Positions 1 to 5,743 of a stretch of 10,593 bases of DNA are shown here, piece after piece. Under the pieces are notes generated by a model. That model worked only from the letters and a program-made list of their open reading frames with translations, did no database searches and was not told the origin of the DNA. Positions within the stretch are counted from its first letter, which is position 1, and each line of letters opens with the position of its first letter. This stretch comes from Lachnospiraceae bacterium UBA7784. Lineage in GTDB: Bacteria > Bacillota > Clostridia > Lachnospirales > Lachnospiraceae. The DNA is taken from contig DLDA01000026.1 of assembly GCA_002480925.1 (NCBI GenBank), positions 1 to 10,593 on the forward strand, given 5' to 3'. Position numbers and translations under genes: made by a program.

Positions 1-107
1 GATCCACGGATAGCATTGTAAAGTGATAGCGTCCAGGCCTTGTTCGCTGGATTGCCAAAGATAAACTTAAAGAGCCTGTCCTTATACTCCCTGTTAACTT
101 CTGCCAT
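1..107 (-). CDS. Rpn/PD-(D/E)XK nuclease family transposase-like protein, N-terminal part only
   Basis: This minus-strand gene starts at the ATG complementary to 105-107 and leaves the window at base 1, so only 35 codons are present. The visible N-terminus begins MAEVNREYKDRLFKFIFG and continues with an NPANKAWTLSLYNAI stretch. From memory of the family, this opening is typical of clostridial proteins annotated as Rpn family recombination-promoting nucleases or PD-(D/E)XK nuclease family transposases, often present in many copies per Lachnospiraceae genome. The catalytic residues would lie further downstream and cannot be seen, so activity cannot be judged. The start is supported by a strong AGGAGG (113-118 on the complement) five bases upstream and by a candidate promoter further out. 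It is transcribed divergently from hflX. The family call rests only on the N-terminus. Confidence 0.7.
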   Translation of the reverse strand, partial: MAEVNREYKDRLFKFIFGNPANKAWTLSLYNAIRG

Positions 108-160
108 ATTCTCCTCCTGTAAAAAACTGCCTGCTTTTGTGACTCCTGTTTCCTGTCTCT

Positions 161-189
161 ATTATATCAGCCGGATAGAGAAATTACTA
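161..189 (-). promoter_or_regulatory. Candidate promoter of the left-edge nuclease/transposase-like gene
   Basis: Read on the minus strand there is a perfect TATAAT -10 (161-166). With a 17-base spacer the -35 would be TAGTAA (184-189), matching the consensus at only three positions. Transcription would start near 155 and give a leader of roughly 50 bases before the ATG at 107. The -10 is convincing and the -35 is weak. Confidence 0.5.
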
Positions 190-438
190 TATCGATCGAT
201 CATTTTTTTGCATATTTCCAAATGACTTTCCGTACTTTATCAGTACAGCCTGAGTAGGAAGAATCGCATAGATCCGATAATCGGAATATTTACGCGCTGC
301 TTTTACGATTTCGATTTTTTGTGGGATCTTCCGGATGTAATCACAATATGGAATGCTCTGGATCGGCTGAAACTCCTTAGACTTGCAAGAAGTCTGTTAA
401 TCATTTGTCACCGGGTTATGGTTGCCAGACCCGAACAT
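187..438 (-). pseudogene. Possible decayed small ORF (unrecognised)
   Basis: On the minus strand, an ATG complementary to 436-438 opens 13 codons (MFGSGNHNPVTND), meets an in-frame TAA at 397-399, and the same frame then stays open for 69 more codons to a TAG at 187-189. The second part contains stretches such as KIEIVKAARKYSDYRIYAI and PTQAVLIKYGKSF, which read more like protein than the opposite strand does. I do not recognise a family. It could be a gene broken by a nonsense mutation, a remnant of an inserted element, or chance: about 69 stop-free codons is unusual but not decisive. No good ribosome binding site is visible. Confidence 0.2.
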
Positions 439-450
439 ATATGCTATAAT
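422..450 (+). promoter_or_regulatory. hflX promoter (sigma-A type, extended -10)
   Basis: The -35 is TTGCCA (422-427, five of six consensus bases). An exact 17-base spacer follows, then a perfect TATAAT -10 (445-450) preceded by TGC (442-444), an extended -10 element. Transcription should start near 457, about 40 bases before the hflX ATG at 496. This makes the upstream part of the longer open frame untranslatable from this promoter. Confidence 0.85.
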
Positions 451-495
451 TCTTTTCGCTACACCCTAATCCCTACCCCTATAGAAGGAATACTA

Positions 496-1719
496 ATGAC
501 AGAAACAGCAGAGAAAAAGGAAAGATACATAGAGATCGCAGTTAGCAGAGCGGAAGATCGGGCTGATACGGAGGAGTCCTTATCAGAACTATCAAGGCTT
601 TTGGAGACAGCAGGCGGAGAGTGTGTATATAAGGTCATACAGCAGCTGGAGCGTCCGGTGGCCGCTACATATATAGGAAGCGGTAAGATAGAGGAGTTGA
701 GGAGCTTTATCGATGCATTCGAGGCGGACGGAGTGATAAGTGATGATGAGCTGACTCCGGCCCAGCTGGGAAATCTCGAGGCAGAGCTTCATGTCAAGGT
801 GATAGACCGGACCATGCTGATACTTGATATATTTGCCAGGCATGCGGTCAGCAGGGAGGGAAAGATCCAGGTCGAAATGGCCCAGCTTTCCTATAAGTCC
901 AGCAGGCTGTCAGGAAGTGCAGGAAAGGCCATGTCGAGGCTTGGAGGAGGTATAGGAACAAGAGGACCGGGCGAGACCAAGCTTGAGACAGACAGGAGAA
1001 GAATCAGGAACCGTATAGCATCACTTAGGAAAGAACTTCGCGTGATGAAAAAGAACCGTGAGAATACCAGGAAGTCAAGGGAGAAAAACGGCATTCCGGT
1101 ATTTGCGATAGTGGGATATACGAATGCAGGGAAGTCAACACTGCTAAATGCCCTGACCGGGTCGGATGTATTGTCAGAGGATGCTTTATTTGCTACGCTT
1201 GATCCTACGACAAGACGGCTGGAGCTTGAGAATGGACTTACAGTTCTGCTTACCGATACGGTCGGATTCATAAGCAAGCTTCCCCATGATCTTATAGATG
1301 CCTTCCACTCTACGCTTGAGGAAGCCGGATATGCTGATTATATAATCCATGTCGTGGATTCATCGGATCAGAGGGCGGAGAAGAATATGCAGGTGGTAAG
1401 GGAGACATTAAGCGAGCTTGGCATCTCAGGGAAGCCGATAATAACAGTATTTAATAAGTCCGATAAAGGCGGTGGTCCCCGCCCCTTGTCTGATCGGGTT
1501 GCGGATATCACACTGAGAGCCTCGGCAAGGACGGGAGAGGGTCTTGATACCTTAAGGGATGCGATAAAAAGGGTGGTTACAGAGGATATGGAGCTTGTCA
1601 GCAGGGTTTTCTCATATACCCAGGTGGCTGATCTTGAAAGGCTTCGTGACAGAGGAAGGATAGTGAAGGAGGACTATCAGGAGGACGGGATCCATGTGGA
1701 GGCCCTGGTCAGAAAATGA
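496..1719 (+). CDS. hflX: GTPase HflX
   Basis: This is a 407-residue cytoplasmic GTPase of the Obg/HflX superfamily. HflX binds the 50S subunit and in studied bacteria splits or rescues stalled ribosomes, especially under stress. The N-terminal HflX domain has the GSGKIEEL signature (61-68) and an R/K-rich helical linker after GPGETKLE (157-164). The G domain shows G1 GYTNAGKS (207-214), G3 DTVGF (254-258), G4 NKSD (320-323) and G5 SAR (343-345), so it should bind GTP. The length is usual for the family. The start at 496 is preferred over an upstream in-frame ATG at 319: AGAAGGA (483-489) sits six bases before it, the promoter lies at 422-450, and the extra 59 residues do not resemble HflX. 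It appears to be transcribed alone; no hairpin terminator is visible before the next promoter. Confidence 0.95.
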   Translation: MTETAEKKERYIEIAVSRAEDRADTEESLSELSRLLETAGGECVYKVIQQLERPVAATYIGSGKIEELRSFIDAFEADGVISDDELTPAQLGNLEAELHVKVIDRTMLILDIFARHAVSREGKIQVEMAQLSYKSSRLSGSAGKAMSRLGGGIGTRGPGETKLETDRRRIRNRIASLRKELRVMKKNRENTRKSREKNGIPVFAIVGYTNAGKSTLLNALTGSDVLSEDALFATLDPTTRRLELENGLTVLLTDTVGFISKLPHDLIDAFHSTLEEAGYADYIIHVVDSSDQRAEKNMQVVRETLSELGISGKPIITVFNKSDKGGGPRPLSDRVADITLRASARTGEGLDTLRDAIKRVVTEDMELVSRVFSYTQVADLERLRDRGRIVKEDYQEDGIHVEALVRK

Positions 1720-1730
1720 TATAAATTCTA

Positions 1731-1759
1731 TTGGAAAAGACTCCACGCTATGATATAAT
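1731..1759 (+). promoter_or_regulatory. Promoter of the rubrerythrin-desulfoferrodoxin operon
   Basis: TTGGAA (1731-1736) and a perfect TATAAT (1754-1759) are separated by 17 bases. The -10 is preceded by TGA (1751-1753), an extended -10. Transcription should start near 1766, about 47 bases before the rubrerythrin start. An inverted repeat covers the -10 and the expected start site (see 1755-1767). Confidence 0.8.
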
Positions 1760-1767
1760 CAGATTAT
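1755..1767. promoter_or_regulatory. Inverted repeat overlapping the -10: candidate operator
   Basis: ATAAT (1755-1759) and ATTAT (1763-1767) form a perfect 5-bp inverted repeat with a three-base centre (CAG). It covers most of the -10 and the start site, a good place for a repressor. The arms match the inner arms of the PerR box (TTATAATnATTATAA), but the spacing here is three bases instead of one, so it is not a standard PerR site. PerR control of rubrerythrin and desulfoferrodoxin genes is known in Clostridium acetobutylicum; applying that here is inference. Confidence 0.35.
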
Positions 1768-1812
1768 GGGTGGGCATGGAAAAAGAGTAAGTAATGGAAG
1801 GAGGTTTCTGTA

Positions 1813-2355
1813 ATGTCAGAAAACAAGTACGCAGGAACAAAGACTGAGAAGAATCTTCTCGAGGCCTTTGCAGGAGAATCCCAGGCGAGGAATAAGTATA
1901 CTTATTTCGCATCAGTAGCCAAGAAGCAAGGATTCGAGCAGATAGCGGCTCTTTTCTTAAAGACTGCTGACAATGAAAAGGAGCACGCCAAGCTCTGGTT
2001 CAAGGAACTGGGAATGCTGGGAGACACAAAGGAGAATCTAAGCGCAGCGGCAGACGGAGAGAACTACGAGTGGACCGACATGTATGAAAGGATGGCCCGC
2101 GAGGCAGATGAAGAGGGATTTACTGAGCTGGCAGCGAAGTTTCGCGGAGTTGCAGCGATAGAGAAGACACACGAGGAACGTTACAGGAAGCTTCTGTCGA
2201 ATGTCGAGGCAAAGCAGGTATTTGAGAAGAGCGAGGTAAAGGTCTGGGAGTGCCGTAACTGTGGACATATAGTAGTAGGGACCAAGGCTCCGGATGTATG
2301 CCCGGTATGTGCGCATCCTCAGTCATTCTTTGAGGTTCATGCTGAGAACTACTGA
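1813..2355 (+). CDS. rbr: Rubrerythrin
   Basis: This 180-residue cytoplasmic non-haem iron protein reduces hydrogen peroxide to water with electrons from rubredoxin or NADH-linked reductases in anaerobes. The N-terminal ferritin-like four-helix domain (about 1-135) carries presumed diiron ligands at E22 (in [11 protein letters not shown]), E55 and H58 (ExxH in NEKEH), E97, and E117 with H120 (ExxH in IEKTH). The C-terminal rubredoxin-like domain has Cys147-x2-Cys150 and Cys163-x2-Cys166, which hold one iron. Length and domain order are those of classical rubrerythrin, and nothing is missing. The start is supported by AAGGAGG (1798-1804) eight bases upstream. It is the first gene of an operon with desulfoferrodoxin, 38 bases downstream. 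Assignment of the exact ligand set is from family knowledge, not a structure. Confidence 0.95.
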   Translation: MSENKYAGTKTEKNLLEAFAGESQARNKYTYFASVAKKQGFEQIAALFLKTADNEKEHAKLWFKELGMLGDTKENLSAAADGENYEWTDMYERMAREADEEGFTELAAKFRGVAAIEKTHEERYRKLLSNVEAKQVFEKSEVKVWECRNCGHIVVGTKAPDVCPVCAHPQSFFEVHAENY

Positions 2356-2393
2356 TAGATCATGACGGAATAGTATTTGAAAAGGAGATATAT

Positions 2394-2771
2394 ATGTTAT
2401 TCTATAAATGCGATCTTTGCGGGAATTTCGTAACCTTCCTCACAGAGAAGACTCCAGTCACACCTGTATGCTGCGGTCAGCCTATGACAGAGATAAAGGC
2501 TAATACAACTGACGCAGCAGTAGAGAAGCATGTTCCGGTCGTGAAGACCGATGGCAATAAGATCACGGTTCAGGTCGGAGCTACAGCTCATCCGATGACA
2601 GAGGAGCATTATATCCAGTTCATCATCGTTGAGACAGAAAACGGCTACCAGAAGAAGGACCTCAAGCCGGGAGATGCTCCATGCGCAGAATTCGAGCTTG
2701 CAGATGGTGAGAAGGCTGTATGTGCTTATGCTTACTGCAATCTTCACGGACTCTGGAAAGCTGATATCTGA
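2394..2771 (+). CDS. dfx: Desulfoferrodoxin (class I superoxide reductase)
   Basis: This 125-residue cytoplasmic protein reduces superoxide to hydrogen peroxide without making O2. The N-terminal desulforedoxin-like domain keeps all four cysteines of centre I (C6, C9, C26, C27), making it the two-iron class I form. The catalytic domain carries the EKHVP motif (E44, K45, H46), further histidines H66 and H72, and the C-terminal CNLHG motif (C115, H118), giving the expected four-His one-Cys centre II. AAAGGAGA (2381-2388) is five bases before the start. It follows rubrerythrin by 38 bases, so the pair can take superoxide to water in two steps: this enzyme makes peroxide and rubrerythrin removes it. 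An intrinsic terminator closes the operon. Confidence 0.96.
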   Translation: MLFYKCDLCGNFVTFLTEKTPVTPVCCGQPMTEIKANTTDAAVEKHVPVVKTDGNKITVQVGATAHPMTEEHYIQFIIVETENGYQKKDLKPGDAPCAEFELADGEKAVCAYAYCNLHGLWKADI

Positions 2772-2795
2772 GAGGCTGTTAACTGACAAGCATAA

Positions 2796-2827
2796 GGGGC
2801 GCGCTGTTTAGGCGCGTTCTTTTTTTA
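2796..2827 (+). terminator. Intrinsic terminator after the rbr-dfx operon
   Basis: A GC-rich stem pairs GGGGCGCGC (2796-2804 region) with GCGCGTTCT (2812-2820), allowing some G-U pairs, around a short loop (TGTTTAG). A run of T (2820-2826) follows immediately. It starts about 25 bases after the desulfoferrodoxin stop and just before the next promoter, so it separates the two operons. Confidence 0.9.
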
Positions 2828-2835
2828 CAAAAAAG

Positions 2836-2864
2836 TTGAGAATGCTTTAAGTAAATGATAGAAT
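2836..2864 (+). promoter_or_regulatory. Promoter of the SPFH-yitJ-metH operon
   Basis: TTGAGA (2836-2841) and TAGAAT (2859-2864) each match five of six consensus bases and are 17 bases apart. The -10 is preceded by TGA (2856-2858), an extended -10. Transcription would start near 2871, leaving a leader of only about 37 bases, too short for a SAM riboswitch or T-box. Confidence 0.75.
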
Positions 2865-2907
2865 GGAAATGTAACTTAAGGCTGCTAAGAAAACAGGAGG
2901 ATGTATA

Positions 2908-3960
2908 ATGATTGCAGTTATTGTTATTGTAGTAGTACTGATACTATTGCTCGTAACCATAAGGATCGTTCCGGAGTCGAACGAGGTGATAGTAGAGAGG
3001 CTTGGAAAGTACAACAGGACGCTTCATGCCGGTATCAATCTGATGATACCTTTTATCGAGAGCGCCAGATCGAGAGTGTCATTGAAGGAGGCAGTCCTTG
3101 ATTTTCCGCCGCAGCCGGTTATCACCAAGGATAATGTCACGATGATGATTGATTCTGTGGTCTATATGAAGGTCTTTGATTCTATGCTCTACACCTACAA
3201 GATCATGAATCCAAGACAGGGAGTCGAGACTCTTTCGGCTACTACACTGAGAAATCTTGTCGGAGCTCTTACCTTTGATGAGACACTTACATCAAGGGAT
3301 ACGATCAATGCAAAGCTCCAGACAGAACTTGATGAGGCTACAGATGCCTGGGGGATAAAGATCACGAGAGTCGAGGTCAAGAATATCCAGCCTCCAAAGG
3401 ATATCCAGGAGGTAATGACCAAGCAGATGAGAGCAGAGAGAGAGAAGAGGCAGGCGATCACAGAGGCAGAGGCACATAAGCAGTCAGTAGTTACCACAGC
3501 AGAGGGTGACAAGGCAGCCAAGGTACTTGCAGCCCAGGCAGAGGCAGAGGCGGCTGTCGCAAGGGCAGAGGGAGAAGCAAAGGCAATAGAGCTTCGTGCC
3601 AATGCAGAGGCAGCAGCACTTCGTACACTTACTGAGGCCAATGTTTCACCAGAGGTAATAAGACTTAAGAGCTTTGAGGCGATCCAGGGAGTTGCAAACG
3701 GAAATGCTACAAAGATCTTTATGCCTACAGAGCTTCTTGATGAGGTGTCGAGATCGGAGATACTCGGAGAAGGGATAAAGAGCGGATTCTCAGAGGCTGC
3801 ACCTAAGATGGCAAGGCCCGCAGACTTAAGCGATAAGCATATGGATATCGCAAGGTCACCCAGACCAGACAGCAGTATCCATAAGAAGGCAGCAGCTGCT
3901 TCCAGACTCATGCAGTACGAGGAGGAAAGCAGAGACACAAAGGAAACCGGTAATTACTAA
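2908..3960 (+). CDS. SPFH/band 7 (stomatin-like, QmcA/HflC-type) membrane protein
   Basis: This 350-residue protein has one N-terminal hydrophobic segment (about 2-19) with few charges, then an SPFH/band 7 domain (about 20-190) beginning VPESNEVIVERLGKY and including the family-typical AGINLMIPF and NPRQGVETLSATTLRNLVG stretches. A long Ala/Glu-rich coiled coil follows (about 170-240, EAEAEAAVARAEGEAKAIE region), then a polar C-terminal tail (about 290-350). Such proteins form large oligomers in lipid microdomains and influence protease activity or membrane organisation; the specific role here is unknown. AGGAGG (2895-2900) lies seven bases upstream, which picks this ATG over one at 2901 in another frame that is too close. 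No NfeD partner is adjacent. Its stop shares one base with the start of the next gene (TAATG at 3958-3962), implying translational coupling. Confidence 0.9.
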   Translation: MIAVIVIVVVLILLLVTIRIVPESNEVIVERLGKYNRTLHAGINLMIPFIESARSRVSLKEAVLDFPPQPVITKDNVTMMIDSVVYMKVFDSMLYTYKIMNPRQGVETLSATTLRNLVGALTFDETLTSRDTINAKLQTELDEATDAWGIKITRVEVKNIQPPKDIQEVMTKQMRAEREKRQAITEAEAHKQSVVTTAEGDKAAKVLAAQAEAEAAVARAEGEAKAIELRANAEAAALRTLTEANVSPEVIRLKSFEAIQGVANGNATKIFMPTELLDEVSRSEILGEGIKSGFSEAAPKMARPADLSDKHMDIARSPRPDSSIHKKAAAASRLMQYEEESRDTKETGNY

Positions 3961-5726
3961 TGGATTTTCTCAATGATATAAAGGAAAAGATAATTGTTTC
4001 GGATGGAGCCATGGGGACCTATTATAAGGATCTCTACCCTGATGATAATGGAATAGTCGAGAGGGCGGTGCTCTCTCATCCGGAGAGGATAGAGGATATC
4101 CACAGGAGATATATAAAGGCAGGGGCATCCTTCATAAGGACCGACAGCTTCGCCTGTGCAGGACCATTCATTTCCTCATCCGGCGAGGCAGCAGAGATAG
4201 CCAGAGCTTCATACAGGATAGCAAGGAAGGCAGCAGGCAGCTGCTATGTGGCAGCTGATATAGGTACCATATTCGATCCTGCAATGGAGGGAAGTCTGCT
4301 TTCCGATATAAGGCCTGTAATAGATGCATTTTTGTCAGAGGGAGCTGAAATCTTTGATTTCGAGACCCAGACCCAGACAGAAGGACTCTCAGAGATCTTT
4401 TCCTATATCAGAGAGAAGAAAAGAGAGGCCATAATCCTTGTTTCATTTTCTATAAATAAAGCAGGGATGACAACAGGCGGCCTCTCGGTAGACAACATAA
4501 TGCGTTACTGCGCAGAAGAAGAAAATATAGACGGATACGGCTTCAACTGCGGGGTCGGTCCGTCCCATATGGCTTCTATCATTGAGAGGGCGCATTTCTA
4601 TTGCGATAAGCCTTTTATTGTCATGCCAAATGCCGGATATCCATATACATTAAGAGGCCGGCAGATATACAGAGGCGATAAGGAGATCTTTTCAGACAAG
4701 CTGGGAATCATCGTAAAAAGCGGAGCAGCGCTTATAGGAGGCTGTTGCGGAACCGATCCTGATTTCATCAGAAGGATAAGCGAGAAATTTGGCCATAGTG
4801 CCCTGTATCCAAAGCAGATAATGGAGCTTTCCGGTAAAAAGGAAAGGACCCGTTCCTCATTCTATAAAAAGCTTATCGCAGGAGAAAAGCCTATAATAGT
4901 AGAACTTGATCCGCCATTCGGAAGCGACATTTCAAAGGTCATGAAATCGGCACAGAGGCTTTCGGATGAGGGGATAGATATGATCACTCTTTCTGATTCC
5001 CCTATGGGAAGAAGCAGGATGGATCCTATGATCCTGGGCACACTGATGCAGCAGCAGTGCGGAGTGGATGTGATGCCGCATGTAGCCTGCCGTGACAGGA
5101 ATATAATAGGACTGCGCGGGGGCCTGCTTGGAAGCTATGCAGCCGGGATCAGACATTTTCTTATGGTTACAGGAGATCCGGTGCCGGCGGCCGACAGGAA
5201 TCAGATCACACCTGTATTCGATTACAATTCGATCAGATTCATGAATATGGCAAGGCTTTTAAATGATGAAGAGTTTTCCAACGACAGGATCATATATGGG
5301 GGTGCACTTAACTATCATGGCAGGAACCCGGATGCGATAGCTAAGCGCATGGGACTGAAAATAGAGCAGGGAGCCTCATTTTTCCTGACCCAGCCGGTCT
5401 ACGGAGCTGATGATGCGAGAAGGATAGCCTATCTGAAGGAAAAGACAGGGGCAAGGATTCTTTGCGGACTTATGCCTCTCGTAAGCTATAGGAATGCTCT
5501 TTTCATGTCGACAGAGATGCCTGGTATCCATGTGCCGGACGAGATAGTAGGCAGATATTCAGCCGATATGACAAGAGAGGAGGCGGAGGAAACCGCCAGA
5601 GAGGTGACTCTTGACATCTGTGACCAGATAAGGGATGTGACAGACGGCTATTACTTCATGGTTCCATTCAACAGGGTCTCGCTTATATGCAGCATAATAA
5701 ATGAGATAAGAGACAGATATTTCTGA
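3960..5726 (+). CDS. yitJ: Bifunctional homocysteine S-methyltransferase / methylenetetrahydrofolate reductase
   Basis: This 588-residue fusion resembles Bacillus YitJ. The N-terminal homocysteine S-methyltransferase barrel (about 1-290) begins with SDGAMGT (14-20) and keeps the zinc cysteines C197 (GFNCG) and C262-C263 (GGCCGT), so it should bind homocysteine. The C-terminal MTHFR barrel (about 305-588) reduces 5,10-methylene-THF to 5-methyl-THF with FAD; E315 (VELDPP), D406 (TGDP) and Q478 (TQPVY) fit the catalytic or folate-binding positions known in E. coli MetF. The gene has no strong ribosome binding site of its own (AGGA at 3941-3944 is 15 bases away), and its ATG overlaps the SPFH stop by one base, so it probably depends on coupling. 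MetH follows after 17 bases and uses its product. The methyl donor of the N-terminal half is not evident. The gene symbol is by architecture only. Confidence 0.9.
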   Translation: MDFLNDIKEKIIVSDGAMGTYYKDLYPDDNGIVERAVLSHPERIEDIHRRYIKAGASFIRTDSFACAGPFISSSGEAAEIARASYRIARKAAGSCYVAADIGTIFDPAMEGSLLSDIRPVIDAFLSEGAEIFDFETQTQTEGLSEIFSYIREKKREAIILVSFSINKAGMTTGGLSVDNIMRYCAEEENIDGYGFNCGVGPSHMASIIERAHFYCDKPFIVMPNAGYPYTLRGRQIYRGDKEIFSDKLGIIVKSGAALIGGCCGTDPDFIRRISEKFGHSALYPKQIMELSGKKERTRSSFYKKLIAGEKPIIVELDPPFGSDISKVMKSAQRLSDEGIDMITLSDSPMGRSRMDPMILGTLMQQQCGVDVMPHVACRDRNIIGLRGGLLGSYAAGIRHFLMVTGDPVPAADRNQITPVFDYNSIRFMNMARLLNDEEFSNDRIIYGGALNYHGRNPDAIAKRMGLKIEQGASFFLTQPVYGADDARRIAYLKEKTGARILCGLMPLVSYRNALFMSTEMPGIHVPDEIVGRYSADMTREEAEETAREVTLDICDQIRDVTDGYYFMVPFNRVSLICSIINEIRDRYF

Positions 5727-5743
5727 CAGGGAAAGCAGGTTAT

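Larger units (their letters stand above)
108..495. other. Divergent intergenic region
   Basis: This stretch of about 390 bases separates the left-edge gene from hflX. It holds a promoter for each (161-189 minus, 422-450 plus). The long plus-strand open frame that enters it (from 319) runs through the hflX promoter, and its first 59 codons do not look like protein. On the minus strand a frame stays open from 396 to 187 for 69 codons but lacks a good start; see the separate entry. I see no RNA gene, clear repeat or terminator here. Confidence 0.6.

Noticed and set aside
2865..2907. A SAM (S-box) riboswitch or T-box controlling the methionine genes.
   Set aside because: The leader after the promoter is only about 37 bases and shows no such fold. 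The yitJ and metH starts have 0 and 17 bases before them, so no riboswitch fits anywhere in the operon.
2901..3101. A 66-codon plus-strand frame starting seven bases before the SPFH start.
   Set aside because: Its ATG directly abuts AGGAGG, leaving no spacing, and the product is unlike any protein. The SPFH frame is clearly the translated one.
3195..3938. A long minus-strand open frame (247 codons) opposite the SPFH gene.
   Set aside because: It mirrors the Ala/Glu-rich coiled coil of the real gene, giving a Ser/Ala-rich product with no ribosome binding site. It is a shadow frame.
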